64,000 nt of DNA from Mesorhizobium sp. PAMC28654 (GTDB taxonomy: Bacteria; Pseudomonadota; Alphaproteobacteria; Rhizobiales; Rhizobiaceae), in the NCBI RefSeq assembly GCF_020616515.1, contig NZ_CP085135.1, positions 4,464,001 through 4,528,000 of the forward strand. The letters are read 5' to 3'. Made by a program: the position numbers and the translations under genes. Of the stretch, positions 1 to 8,814 are shown piece by piece. The notes under the pieces are model-generated. The model was given only the letters and a program-made list of their open reading frames with translations. It did not search any database and had not been told where the DNA came from. Numbering within the stretch: position 1 is the first letter of the stretch; every line of letters begins with the position of its first letter.

Positions 1-1921
1 GCCCAGCGGTTCCAAGCAGAAGTTCGACGTGCTGGGCCCGGAGAAATTCGCGACCTGGATGCGCGAGCGGAAAGAGGTGCTGGTCACCGACACGACCATG
101 CGCGACGGGCATCAGTCGCTGCTGGCAACGCGCGTGCGCACGCATGACATTGCCGGTATCGCCGGCACCTATGCGCGCGCTCTGCCGCGGCTTCTGTCCC
201 TGGAGTGCTGGGGTGGCGCGACATTCGATGTCGCCATGCGCTTCCTCACCGAAGACCCATGGGAGCGGCTGTCGCTGGTGCGCGAGGGAGCGCCCAATCT
301 GCTGCTGCAGATGCTGCTGCGCGGCGCTAATGGCGTCGGCTACACCAACTATCCCGACAATGTCGTGCAGCATTTCGTCAAGCAGGCAGCCGCCGGTGGC
401 ATCGACCTGTTCCGTGTCTTCGATTGCCTGAACTGGGTCGAGAACATGCGCGTCGCCATGGATGCGGTCGGCGCCGAGGGCAAGCTGATCGAAGCGGCGA
501 TCTGCTACACCGGCGACATTCTCGACCCGGCGCGCGCCAAATACGACCTGAAATACTATGTCGGCCTTGCCAGCGAATTGCAGGCTGCCGGCGCTCATAT
601 CATCGCGGTCAAGGACATGGCCGGACTGCTGAAGCCGTCCGCCGCGCGCGAGCTGTTCAAGGCGCTGCGCGAGGCGACCGACCTGCCGATCCATTTCCAT
701 ACGCATGACACCTCCGGCCTGTCGGCGGCGACGGTCCTGGCGGCGGTGGAGACCGGCGTCGACGCCATCGACGCGGCAATGGATTCCTTCTCGGGCAATA
801 CCTCGCAGCCATGTCTTGGCTCGATCGTCGAGGCGCTCAAGGGTACCGACCGCGATCCGGGCCTCGACCCGCAATGGATCAGGAACATCTCGTTCTACTG
901 GGAAGCGGTGCGCAACCAGTACGCTGCCTTTGAAAGCGATCTCAAGGGGCCGGCTTCCGAAGTCTACCTGCACGAAATGCCCGGTGGACAGTTCACCAAC
1001 CTGAAGGAGCAGGCGCGCTCACTCGGGCTTGAAACACGCTGGCACGAGGTGGCGCAGACCTATCACGACGTCAACCTGATGTTCGGCGACATCGTCAAGG
1101 TGACTCCGTCGTCGAAGGTGGTCGGCGATATGGCGCTGATGATGGTGAGCCAGGACCTGACGGTCGCCGATGTCGAGAATCCGGACAAGGATATCGCCTT
1201 CCCGGACTCTGTCGTGTCGATGCTGCGCGGCGACCTCGGCCAGTCGCCGGGCGGTTGGCCGAAGGCGCTGCAGCAGAAGGCGCTCAACGGCGAAAAGCCG
1301 ATCACGGTACGGCCGGGCTCGCTGCTCAAGCCGGCGGATCTCAAGGCGAGCCGCAAGGAGATCGAGGAAAAGCTTGAACGCAAGCTCAGCGAATTCGAGT
1401 TCGCCTCGTGGCTGATGTATCCGAAGGTGTTTTCGGATTTCGCCGGCGCGCAGGAAACCTACGGACCGGTCAGCGTGCTGCCGACGCCAACCTATTTCTA
1501 CGGCATGAAGCCGGAAGGCGAGATCTTCGTCGACATCGAAAAGGGCAAGACGCTGGTGGTCCGGTGTCTCGCCATCGGCGATGTCGATGACAAGGGCATG
1601 GTCACCGTGTTCTTCGAGCTCAACGGCCAGCCACGCCGCGTGAAGGTCCCAGACAGGGCGCATGGCGCGTCCGCTGCCAAGGCGCGGCGCAAGGCGGAGC
1701 CGGGCAATGAGGCGCATGTCGGCGCGCCGATGCCGGGTGTTGTCTCCGCGCTCTCCGTTGCCACCGGCCAGACGGTGAAGGCCGGCGACGTGCTGCTCTC
1801 CATCGAGGCGATGAAGATGGAAACGGCGCTGCATGCCGAGCGAGACGGCAAAATCGTCGAAGTTCTGGTCAAAGCCGGCGACCAGATCGATGCCAAGGAT
1901 TTGCTGATCGCCTTCGGCTGA
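1..1921 (+). CDS. pyc: Pyruvate carboxylase, C-terminal part (5' end outside window)
   Basis: Biotin enzyme that carboxylates pyruvate to oxaloacetate, the anaplerotic reaction feeding the TCA cycle. The open frame runs in from base 2, so the gene starts upstream and about 640 of the usual roughly 1150 residues are visible. Seen here are the carboxyltransferase TIM barrel opening with DTTMRDGHQSLLATR (about 89-133), the VKDMAG lysine region (about 607), the metal-binding HFHTHD (about 693-710), and the C-terminal biotinyl domain with the EAMKMET attachment motif near 1806-1826. The biotin carboxylase domain is missing only because of the window edge. TGA stop at 1919-1921. Identification is certain; the partial state is an artefact of the cut. 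Confidence 0.97.
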   Translation, partial: PSGSKQKFDVLGPEKFATWMRERKEVLVTDTTMRDGHQSLLATRVRTHDIAGIAGTYARALPRLLSLECWGGATFDVAMRFLTEDPWERLSLVREGAPNLLLQMLLRGANGVGYTNYPDNVVQHFVKQAAAGGIDLFRVFDCLNWVENMRVAMDAVGAEGKLIEAAICYTGDILDPARAKYDLKYYVGLASELQAAGAHIIAVKDMAGLLKPSAARELFKALREATDLPIHFHTHDTSGLSAATVLAAVETGVDAIDAAMDSFSGNTSQPCLGSIVEALKGTDRDPGLDPQWIRNISFYWEAVRNQYAAFESDLKGPASEVYLHEMPGGQFTNLKEQARSLGLETRWHEVAQTYHDVNLMFGDIVKVTPSSKVVGDMALMMVSQDLTVADVENPDKDIAFPDSVVSMLRGDLGQSPGGWPKALQQKALNGEKPITVRPGSLLKPADLKASRKEIEEKLERKLSEFEFASWLMYPKVFSDFAGAQETYGPVSVLPTPTYFYGMKPEGEIFVDIEKGKTLVVRCLAIGDVDDKGMVTVFFELNGQPRRVKVPDRAHGASAAKARRKAEPGNEAHVGAPMPGVVSALSVATGQTVKAGDVLLSIEAMKMETALHAERDGKIVEVLVKAGDQIDAKDLLIAFG

Positions 1922-2075
1922 CAAGGCCCTTGCCGAAACGGGGCTGTCGGTGTTTGGCGGCAACCCTTCATGCCGCATAGATAACGGCTTGACCCACTGT
2001 CCCCGGTCGGGCATTCGAACCGGCTGAAAAGCGCCGGATGTTCTCCGAGTCGCGACGCAGAAATTGGAGAAGAAC

Positions 2076-2337
2076 ATGGCCGACGACATCACAGATACCA
2101 GCCAGACTGTTGCCGCCGGCCAGTTGCGCGCCTTCATCGAGCGCATAGAGCGGCTCGAGGAAGAGAAGAAAACCATTTCCGAGGACATCAAGGAAGTGTT
2201 CGCCGAGGCCAAGGGCACCGGCTTCGACACCAAAGGCGATGCGCACGATCATCCGGCTGCGCAAGAAGGACCAGGCAGAGCGGCAGGAAGAGGATGCCAT
2301 CCTCGACCTCTACATGGCCGCGCTCGGCATGGTGTAA
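2076..2337 (+). pseudogene. gapR: GapR-like DUF2312 nucleoid protein, frameshifted as read
   Basis: DUF2312/UPF0335 proteins (GapR in Caulobacter) are small coiled-coil proteins that bind AT-rich, overtwisted DNA and support replication and supercoil homeostasis. The frame from ATG 2076 (preceded by GGAGAAG) gives [20 protein letters not shown] and continues well conserved to FDTK. It then leaves frame at an AAA run (2232-2234). The expected C-terminus ([20 protein letters not shown], then [12 protein letters not shown] and TAA at 2335-2337) is intact one base over. Removing one A restores an 86-residue protein, the usual family length. Sequence error is more likely than a real null allele, because the family is usually essential or important and both halves are clean. 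A diverging paralogue cannot be excluded. Confidence 0.85.
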
Positions 2338-2380
2338 TAGCCGGCAATAGTTTTGGCGGGCCGATGGGGCTTGCCGCCAT

Positions 2381-2832
2381 ATGGTTCGGGCCATGAGCGA
2401 GTTCGACTTCGGCGCCCGCCGCGCCTCTGAATTCCGGCATCGCGGCTTCTGGGCCCTATTCGACCAGAGGCATCCCGAGGAGCGGGCCCGCCGCGCAAAG
2501 CACGGGCCCTGGTTCTGGCAGCGCGGACTGCCGGAATTCGGGCTCGTCCTCTCGATGTATGTGGCGCCGGGCGAGAATGTCGTCGGCGTCTTCTTCGGCC
2601 GCAACGAGAAGCTTGGCGCCACTGACGTCTGGTCGCGATTGAAACCCTTCCAGCCGGCGATTGAAAACAGGCTGAACCTTCGCCCGGAACAGCGCTCGCC
2701 GGGCCTGGGCATCAATTCGCTCTGGCGGGTCACTGCTTTGCCGAGGACAACTGGCCGGCGATGACCGACTGGCTGGTGACGGAGGCCTCACGGGTCGAGC
2801 GGGCCGTGACCGAGATTCTCGGGCAGGGATAG
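2381..2832 (+). pseudogene. DUF4268-like hypothetical protein, frameshifted as read
   Basis: Small cytoplasmic protein of unknown function, possibly in the DUF4268 group; that assignment is from memory of the family's look and is tentative. The first frame (ATG 2381, or ATG 2393 giving [10 protein letters not shown]) contains NVVGVFFGRNEK and runs to about GINSLWR. It then leaves frame near the GGG at 2727-2729. One base over, the sequence continues GHCFAEDNWPAMTDWLVTEA and ends at TAG 2830-2832. Adding one G at 2727-2729 would give a continuous protein of about 146-150 residues. It sits directly after gapR, which carries the same kind of lesion. Confidence 0.6.
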
Positions 2833-2839
2833 ATCACCG

Positions 2840-3151
2840 GTGTTTCCCGAAGCCGTCACATCCTTCTTTCGCCTGCGCTGGCGAGGCGCTGTACCGCTGG
2901 ACCGCCTGTTCTGGCGTGACCTGGTTCTTGTCGGCACCGCAATCAGCATTGCGTCGTCGGTGGTGGCGCTTGTTCTGCTCGGGCTGAAGATGCCGCTCGC
3001 GCTTGTGCTGGCGATGCATTTCGCGCCGGTGCCCTACAATCTGTTCCTGACCTTGGCTGTCTGGCGAACCGCCGAAAAATCTCCCGGCGCCAAGGCCTGG
3101 ATGATGACGCTGGGCGCCTCGTTGTGGCTGATCCTGACGGTTGTGGTCTGA
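2840..3151 (+). CDS. Small hypothetical membrane protein
   Basis: A 103-residue protein starting at GTG 2840, just after the preceding gene. The sequence suggests three hydrophobic helices: about residues 28-50 (LVLVGTAISIASSVVALVLL), 52-75, and the C-terminal 85-103 (TLGASLWLILTVVV). The N-terminus is basic and aromatic (FFRLRWRG). No catalytic motif is visible and I do not recognise the family. Codon use matches its neighbours and the position suggests co-transcription with the gene before it. The start is uncertain because no strong Shine-Dalgarno sequence is visible. Confidence 0.6.
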   Translation: MFPEAVTSFFRLRWRGAVPLDRLFWRDLVLVGTAISIASSVVALVLLGLKMPLALVLAMHFAPVPYNLFLTLAVWRTAEKSPGAKAWMMTLGASLWLILTVVV

Positions 3152-3202
3152 GGCAGTTCTGGCGGTTGGGTAGAATGGGACGCCTTGCAAGCTCAGCACA
3201 TG

Positions 3203-3228
3203 AAAAGGGCGGCCGAAGCCGCCCTTAT
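3203..3228 (-). terminator. Rho-independent terminator of msrB
   Basis: Inverted repeat AAGGGCGGC (3205-3213) / GCCGCCCTT (3218-3226) with a CGAA loop. On the minus strand the stem is followed by a T run from the AAAA at 3203-3206, placing it just downstream of the msrB stop. It may also stop plus-strand readthrough. Confidence 0.8.
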
Positions 3229-3250
3229 GATCAAACAATCAGATTGCTGT

Positions 3251-3655
3251 TCAAGCTGCCGGCTCGAATTTCAGCGCCACGCCGTTGATGCAGTAGCGCA
3301 GGCCGGTCGGCGGCGGGCCGTCCTCGAAGACATGGCCGAGATGGCTGCCGCAGCGGGCGCAGTGGCATTCGGTGCGGACCATGCCGTAGCTGCGGTCGAC
3401 GGTGTTCTCGACTGAACCTGGAACCGGATCGTTGAAGCTCGGCCAGCCGGTGCCGCTCTCGAACTTCAGCTTGGATTCGAACAGCGGCTGGTCGCAGCCG
3501 ACGCAGGAAAAGGTGCCGGCACGCTTCTCGTAGAGCAAGGCGCAACTGCCTGGCCGCTCGGTGCCGTGGGCGCGCATGACGGCATACTGCTCCGGCGTCA
3601 GCCGGGCGCGCCATTCGGCGTCGGTGCGGGTGACAGGATAGGTGTGGGTGTCCAT
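3251..3655 (-). CDS. msrB: Peptide-methionine (R)-S-oxide reductase
   Basis: Reduces the R-epimer of methionine sulfoxide in proteins, repairing oxidative damage in the cytosol. The 134-residue length is normal for a stand-alone MsrB. The two zinc CxxC pairs are present (CVGC about residue 51 and CARC about 99), as are the GTGWPSF substrate-site signature, [10 protein letters not shown], and the catalytic cysteine in RYCINGVAL near residue 122. ATG at 3655 starts [12 protein letters not shown]. It is transcribed alone and closed by a strong hairpin. Confidence 0.95.
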   Translation of the reverse strand: MDTHTYPVTRTDAEWRARLTPEQYAVMRAHGTERPGSCALLYEKRAGTFSCVGCDQPLFESKLKFESGTGWPSFNDPVPGSVENTVDRSYGMVRTECHCARCGSHLGHVFEDGPPPTGLRYCINGVALKFEPAA

Positions 3656-3755
3656 TTGATCTCCTCAGCCTTGGCGGCTCGTTATTGATTGCAACCTCAT
3701 ATTCGCACCAGATAGGCATTTGTTACAGGGTTTGCCCGCATTTTCGATCGGGTTC

Positions 3756-4553
3756 TCATGCGATCGCCGCGAGATAGCGCGCAACCGATGCATCGAACGC
3801 CGTCCTTGCGCCGCCGATAATGTTCTGGTTCCACCAAGCGCCGTAGATATGGTCGAACGCGAAGGGCTCCAGCGCGGTGGCAATGCGGCGCACCGCCGCC
3901 GCATTCAGCGGGATGTAGTTCGGATAGCTGTACATGAAGCCGACATGGCTGCGTGTCGGCGTCACCTGCACGATATCGCCGGTCAGCAAGGTGTTGCCGC
4001 CGTCGCGCTTCCAGTGCAGGACCTGCCCACCGGCAAAGTGGCCGCCGCAGCGGATGAGTGTCAGCGAAGGATTTAGGGCTGTTGTCTCGCCCTCCCAGCT
4101 GACGATCGCCTTGTGTGGCCGCATGATCCATTGGCGGTCGTCGGCGTGGAGATAGATCGGCACGCCGCCAAAAGCCTCGCTCCACTCGACCATCACCGAA
4201 TAATAGTGGCAGTGCGAGATGGCGATCGCTGACAGGCCGCCGCGACGGTTGATTTCGGCGACCGCCTCGTCGCTGACCATCGAGATACAGTCCCACAGCA
4301 CATTGCCGTGCGGCGTCTGAGCCAGCAGCGCCCGCTGACCAATGGCGAAGCGCGGTTCGATGCCGAAGGCGAGAACGCCGGTATCGTCCTTGACCACCAC
4401 GCGGTGACCGTTGGCGAGCTCCTGCGAGGTCGTCCAGGCCTGACCCTCCCAGCGCACATATTGCCGCTCGTCCTCGCAGATCGGGCAGTGTTCCGGCGGT
4501 GTCTCCGTTGCCGCCAACTGGACGCCGCATTGCAGGCAGAGGAAGCAGGTCAT
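3756..4553 (-). CDS. MBL-fold metallo-hydrolase with N-terminal zinc ribbon
   Basis: 265-residue protein starting MTCFLCLQCGVQ. The N-terminus carries two CxxC knuckles (CLQC and CPIC, about residues 6-30), resembling a rubredoxin-type zinc ribbon, followed by a metallo-beta-lactamase fold. The canonical HxHxDH motif appears as HCHYYS (about residue 130): the first two histidines are kept, but Asp-His is replaced by Tyr-Ser. Later ligands are present: GHFAGG, the Asp of LLTGD and the His of FDHIYG. It probably binds one metal or has altered chemistry; the substrate is unknown. It follows the VWA gene by 20 bp, third in a GNAT-VWA-MBL operon. A longer upstream frame exists but overlaps the VWA gene. 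Confidence 0.85.
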   Translation of the reverse strand: MTCFLCLQCGVQLAATETPPEHCPICEDERQYVRWEGQAWTTSQELANGHRVVVKDDTGVLAFGIEPRFAIGQRALLAQTPHGNVLWDCISMVSDEAVAEINRRGGLSAIAISHCHYYSVMVEWSEAFGGVPIYLHADDRQWIMRPHKAIVSWEGETTALNPSLTLIRCGGHFAGGQVLHWKRDGGNTLLTGDIVQVTPTRSHVGFMYSYPNYIPLNAAAVRRIATALEPFAFDHIYGAWWNQNIIGGARTAFDASVARYLAAIA

Positions 4554-4573
4554 CGGGATTCTCGCCGGTCCAT

Positions 4574-5764
4574 TCAGTGTTTCCTTGAAAGCTGCTTCGT
4601 CGCGCCTTCCAGCCCGGCGAGCGTCAGCGGGAACATGCGGCCGCCAAAAATGTCGCGGATGATCGTGATCGAATGGGTGTAGCCCCAGTTCTTCTGGTTT
4701 TCCGGATTGAGCCATACAGCGTTCGGCCATTGCTGCAGCAGGCGGCCGAGCCAGACAGCGCCGGCCTCCGGGTTCCAATGTTCGACGGAGCCGCCGGGGT
4801 GCGCGATCTCGTAAGGGCTCATCGAGGCATCGCCGACGACGATCACCTTGTAGTCGGGACCATATTTGTGCAGCAGGTCGAAGGTCGGTATCACCTCTGC
4901 ATGCCTGCGCCGATTGTCCTTCCACACGCCCTCGTAGAGGCAGTTGTGGAAGTAGAAATATTCGAGCTGGCGGAATTCGGCGCGGGCGGCTGAAAACAGC
5001 TCCTCGACGCTCTTGATGTGGTCGTCCATCGAGCCGCCGACATCGAAGAACATCAGCAGTTTCACGGCATTGCGCCGTTCGGGCCGTGTCCGCACGTCGA
5101 GATAGCCGTGCTCGGCGGTGGCGTGGATGGTGCCGGGCAGGTCAAACTCTTCCTCGGCCCCTTCGCGCACCCAGCGGCGCAGGCGCTTCAGCGCGATCTT
5201 GATGTTGCGGGTGCCGAGTTCGACGGCATCGTCGAAATTCCTGAACTCGCGCTTGTCCCAGACCTTCACCGCGCGGCGGTTGCGGCTTTCATGCTGGCCA
5301 ATGCGCACGCCTTCGGGATTGTAGCCATAGGCGCCGAACGGCGAGGTGCCGCCGGTGCCGATCCATTTCGAGCCGCCCTGATGGCGGCCCTTCTGCTCCT
5401 CGAGCCGCTGCTTCAAGGTCTCCATCAGCTTTTCGAAGCCGCCGAGCGCCTCGACCAGCTTTTTCTCTTCCTCGGTCAGATGCTTTTCAGCGAGGCGGCG
5501 CAGCCATTCCTCGGGAATACCAGCGACATCGACGGCATCCGGGCCGCCCAGCGCCTCGATGCCCTTGAAGACATGCGCAAACACCTGGTCGAAACGGTCG
5601 ATATGCCGCTCATCCTTCACCAGCGCGGTGCGGGCGAGATAGTAAAAACCCTCGACATCGTAATCGACCAGCCCCGCTTCCAGGCCTTCCAGCAAAGACA
5701 GATACTCCCGCAGCGAGACGGGAACGCGGGCTGCCTTCAGTTCGAGGAAGAAGGGGATGAACAT
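4574..5764 (-). CDS. VWA/CoxE-family protein
   Basis: 396-residue protein of the CoxE-like von Willebrand A family, which usually works with MoxR-type AAA ATPases in metalloenzyme maturation or protein remodelling. The N-terminus (FIPFFLELKAARVPVSLREY) is typical. A charged helical middle (about 120-160) precedes the VWA domain with LMFFDVGGSMDDH (about 240), the MIDAS-like loop in DxGGS form rather than DxSxS, and VIVVGDASMSPYE (about 312). A MoxR ATPase of the type that partners this family is encoded about 3 kb away on the same strand (8792-9631), with unrelated genes in between. GNAT lies 7 bp upstream and MBL 20 bp downstream. Confidence 0.9.
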   Translation of the reverse strand: MFIPFFLELKAARVPVSLREYLSLLEGLEAGLVDYDVEGFYYLARTALVKDERHIDRFDQVFAHVFKGIEALGGPDAVDVAGIPEEWLRRLAEKHLTEEEKKLVEALGGFEKLMETLKQRLEEQKGRHQGGSKWIGTGGTSPFGAYGYNPEGVRIGQHESRNRRAVKVWDKREFRNFDDAVELGTRNIKIALKRLRRWVREGAEEEFDLPGTIHATAEHGYLDVRTRPERRNAVKLLMFFDVGGSMDDHIKSVEELFSAARAEFRQLEYFYFHNCLYEGVWKDNRRRHAEVIPTFDLLHKYGPDYKVIVVGDASMSPYEIAHPGGSVEHWNPEAGAVWLGRLLQQWPNAVWLNPENQKNWGYTHSITIIRDIFGGRMFPLTLAGLEGATKQLSRKH

Positions 5765-5771
5765 GATCTAT

Positions 5772-6218
5772 CTATAGCAAATCATACTCGATGAAGCCTG
5801 TGCGCCGCGCCACATGGTCGTAGAGCTTGCGCGCGGTGGCGTTGGTCTCGTGCGTCATCCAGTAGACGTTCTTGACGCCAATCTTTGCGGCCTCTTCCTT
5901 CACCGCCTTGATCAGCGCCGCACCGATGCCCTTGCCACGCACTTCCGGGTCGGCGAACAGGTCCTGCAGGTAGCAGTTGTTTTTCTCCGACCAGCCGGAG
6001 CGGTGGTAGAGGTAATGGGTGAGGCCGACAGCCTTGCCGTCGAGCGTGGCGATGAAGCCCTTCGGCTCGAACTCGCCTTCGGTGAACAGCCGCTTCCAGG
6101 TAACGACATAGACCTCTTCCGGCAGCTTGGTTTCATAGAAGGTGAGATAATCGGTCCATAGCCGCCGCCAGTCGGCGTGATCGGACTGTGCAAGCGGGCG
6201 GACGGTGATGTCAGTCAT
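5772..6218 (-). CDS. GNAT-family N-acetyltransferase
   Basis: 148-residue single-domain GNAT enzyme that would transfer acetyl from acetyl-CoA to an unknown amine. ATG 6218 starts MTDITVRPLAQSDHADW. The acetyl-CoA pyrophosphate loop is VRGKGIGAALIKAV (about residues 94-107), with the substrate strand YLQDLFADPE before it and the terminal NATARKLYDHVARRTGF segment typical of the fold. It ends 7 bp before the VWA gene, so it heads a three-gene minus-strand operon. No substrate clue is visible. Confidence 0.9.
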   Translation of the reverse strand: MTDITVRPLAQSDHADWRRLWTDYLTFYETKLPEEVYVVTWKRLFTEGEFEPKGFIATLDGKAVGLTHYLYHRSGWSEKNNCYLQDLFADPEVRGKGIGAALIKAVKEEAAKIGVKNVYWMTHETNATARKLYDHVARRTGFIEYDLL

Positions 6219-6274
6219 TTCATTTCCCTTTGAAGTCTGAACCTCGATAGAATCAGGATCAGCAATATCTCACT

Positions 6275-7138
6275 CTACCCTGCCGGCAAATTATACTCGC
6301 GAAAAGCAGTTGTAAGCATGTGCAGGGCCTCTCTCGCGTGAGGCGTCAAAGCATGCGAATGCAGGATGATCTCGGACGAGGGAATGGGTGGAAGGCCGAG
6401 TTTGCGGCCGACCTCGACCAGGCCGGGGGGAACGACACGGTAGGCGAGGGCGGAAACGGCGAAGCCGGCCGACACCGCGATGTTGACCGCCACGCCGCCG
6501 CCGCCGACAAAAGCCTCGTTCCAGGCGATGCCCGCCTTGTCCAGCGCTTCGACCGCCCTCAGGCGGTCCGGGCAGTTGCATACCATGCTCAGAAGGGCCA
6601 GCCGCAGAGGCGTTTCGGGTCGCCATTCGAAGGAAGGGGCGGCGAACCAGCCATAATGGGTGCGCGACAAGGTTTCGCCACGGCGGCTGCCATCTTCCCG
6701 GTGCACGATGACCGCATCGAGTTCGCCGCGATCGAACGCTTCTTCCAGCAAGGAGCTGGTATCGATCCTGACATTGAGCGCCAGTGAGGGATCATGGGCA
6801 TGAAGCCGGGCTATCAGTGTGGACAGCTCTGGCCCAGCGACATGGTCGACAAAGCCGAGAGCAAGCCGGCACGACGCCGCTGAGAATTCCGTGAGCGCGC
6901 GTTCGTGGGAGGCCAGGAATTCGCGTGCCGCGGGGAGGAAAACGGCTCCCCGGGCCGACAGCGCCACGCGGCGTGGCGTTCGTTCGATCAGACGCGCGCC
7001 GAGCTTCTCTTCCAGGCGGCGCAGCTTGACGCTGATCGTCGCCTGGGTGCTGCCCAGCGCGGCCGCGGCGCGGGTGAAGCTCTGCAGATCTGCCACCATC
7101 ACGAAGATGCGCACGGCGTCGACATCAAGGCTCGTCAT
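6275..7138 (-). CDS. LysR-family transcriptional regulator
   Basis: 287-residue LysR regulator. N-terminal winged helix-turn-helix at about residues 6-65 (VRIFVMVADLQSFTRAAAAL, then QATISVKLRRLEEKLGARL), with a periplasmic-binding-like effector domain from about 90. It is divergent from the MFS transporter at 7273, with 134 bp between the start codons and a perfect 7-bp inverted repeat near its own start. It very likely controls that transporter and itself. The inducer cannot be told from sequence. Confidence 0.92.
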   Translation of the reverse strand: MTSLDVDAVRIFVMVADLQSFTRAAAALGSTQATISVKLRRLEEKLGARLIERTPRRVALSARGAVFLPAAREFLASHERALTEFSAASCRLALGFVDHVAGPELSTLIARLHAHDPSLALNVRIDTSSLLEEAFDRGELDAVIVHREDGSRRGETLSRTHYGWFAAPSFEWRPETPLRLALLSMVCNCPDRLRAVEALDKAGIAWNEAFVGGGGVAVNIAVSAGFAVSALAYRVVPPGLVEVGRKLGLPPIPSSEIILHSHALTPHAREALHMLTTAFREYNLPAG

Positions 7139-7157
7139 TTCGGCTATTCCATTTTGT

Positions 7158-7176
7158 CATCTCTGAAATAGAGATG
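7158..7176. promoter_or_regulatory. Inverted repeat, probable LysR operator
   Basis: CATCTCT (7158-7164), 5-bp spacer, AGAGATG (7170-7176): perfect 7-bp arms in the 134-bp gap between the divergent lysR and MFS genes, 20 bp upstream of the lysR start. Size and position fit an autoregulatory LysR site. Confidence 0.65.
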
Positions 7177-7272
7177 CATCGTCTTTTTTCATGGTCAAAC
7201 CTCGTCTATCTCATCTCGACCGCAGTTTGAAGAGCGCCGATCCCAGCCTCTCTCCGAATACGCCGATAGAAA

Positions 7273-8814
7273 GTGATGGATATGATTTTTCAAGTTGACC
7301 GAAACACCGTTGCGCTTGCGGGCGTCTGCCTTGCCTCGCTGTTGTTCGGCCTCGAAATCTCCAGTGTGCCGGTCATCCTCCCGAAACTGGAAAGCGTGCT
7401 CGCCGCCGACTTCAGGGATCTGCAATGGATCATGAACGCCTACACCATCGCCTGCACCACGGTGCTGATGGCGACGGGGACCTTGGCTGACCGTTTCGGC
7501 CGCAAACGCGTGATGGTGATCGCCACCATCTCGTTCGGCGTCACCTCCCTGCTGTGCGGCCTGGCACCCAACGCTTCCCTCCTGATCGTCGCGCGCTTCC
7601 TGCAAGGTCTTGCGGGGGGCGCGATGTTTACCTGCAGCGTCGCCGTGCTGTCCCACCAGTTTCAAGACGGTCGTGACCGGAGCAAGGCTTTCGTGGCCTG
7701 GAGCGTCGTCTCCGGCATCGGGCTTGGTTTTGGCCCCGCCATTGGCGGGTTGATCGTAGCGCTGTCGAGTTGGGAGTGGGTGTTCCTCATCCATGTGCCG
7801 CTGGCGATCCTTGCCCTGGTCTTCATCGGCGCCGGTGTCACCGAATCGCGCGACGCCAACGCCCAGAAACTCGACCGTGCTGGCATTCTGACACTCTCTT
7901 TTGCCGTCTTCGGCTTCTCCTATCTGATCACGCAAGGGGCTGATCTTGGGTCCGGTGCCCGCATTGGCGTGACCATCGCGGCCGTGCTGGCCTTCATCGC
8001 GTTCCTCGTTGCCGAGAAGACCAGCCCCTATCCGATGTTCGATTTCTCCGTGTTCCGCATCCGCCAATTTTCGGGCGCGATCATGGGCGGCATCGGCATG
8101 AATTTCAGCTACTGGCCGTTCATCATATATCTGCCGATCTATTTTTCGGGAGTTCTCGGCTACGGCAGCACCACGACCGGCCTGTTGCTGCTCGCCTACA
8201 CGCTGCCCTTCATGCTGATGCCCGCGATCGCCGAGCGCATTCGTGCGCGCTACCAGGCGCGCGTCGCGATCCCGCTGGGGTTGCTGACATTGGGGATCGG
8301 CTTCATCGCCATGAGGATAGGGTCCGGGCTCGAGGGAGCCAACTGGCTGACCATGCTGCCCGGCACGCTGATCGCCGGCATCGGCATAGGCTTGACCAAT
8401 TCGCCAACCACCAACACCACGACAGGCTCGGTGTCGGCTGACCGTGCCGGCATGGCCTCAGGCATCGATATCAGCGCGCGCCTGATCACGCTGGCAATCA
8501 ACATCGCGGTGCTGGGCCTGCTGTTGACGCAGGGCATCGTTTCCTATCTGCGGAACGCTTTTGGCGGGGCTCTCGATGCGAGTGAGCTGCGCGCGCTGGC
8601 GGAAAGGATCGCCACCGGAAATCTCGATGGCCTATCGCAAACCTCGCCCAGGCTCGCGATCCTCGACCCGTCAGGGGCCATCGTGCACGCCGCCTTGGTC
8701 AACGGTTTTGGCTGGGTCACGCTCTATTGCGGGATCGGCGTTCTTGCCCTTGCCGTCATCAGCTTCATGATCTTCGGCGCCAGAGGCCGAGTCACCCCTG
8801 CCTTCGCGCCATGA
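7273..8814 (+). CDS. MFS drug/solute exporter, DHA2 (14-TM) type
   Basis: 513-residue major facilitator protein with about 14 hydrophobic segments, the DHA2/EmrB-QacA architecture, driving proton-coupled efflux across the inner membrane. Motif A is visible as GTLADRFGRKRVM (about residues 76-88), followed by the motif-B-like RFLQGLAGGAMF and motif-C-like GLGFGPAIGG (about 152). The start ATG 7273 (MDMIFQVDRNTV) lies downstream of the LysR operator. It overlaps the convergent MoxR gene by 23 bp. No membrane-fusion partner lies next to it, so whether it works alone or with a distant TolC system is unknown. Confidence 0.92.
   Translation: MMDMIFQVDRNTVALAGVCLASLLFGLEISSVPVILPKLESVLAADFRDLQWIMNAYTIACTTVLMATGTLADRFGRKRVMVIATISFGVTSLLCGLAPNASLLIVARFLQGLAGGAMFTCSVAVLSHQFQDGRDRSKAFVAWSVVSGIGLGFGPAIGGLIVALSSWEWVFLIHVPLAILALVFIGAGVTESRDANAQKLDRAGILTLSFAVFGFSYLITQGADLGSGARIGVTIAAVLAFIAFLVAEKTSPYPMFDFSVFRIRQFSGAIMGGIGMNFSYWPFIIYLPIYFSGVLGYGSTTTGLLLLAYTLPFMLMPAIAERIRARYQARVAIPLGLLTLGIGFIAMRIGSGLEGANWLTMLPGTLIAGIGIGLTNSPTTNTTTGSVSADRAGMASGIDISARLITLAINIAVLGLLLTQGIVSYLRNAFGGALDASELRALAERIATGNLDGLSQTSPRLAILDPSGAIVHAALVNGFGWVTLYCGIGVLALAVISFMIFGARGRVTPAFAP

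Noticed and set aside
1019..2233. Long minus-strand open frame across pyruvate carboxylase
   Set aside because: It mirrors a real gene on the other strand; its residues are Arg/Ala/His-rich as expected of a shadow frame.
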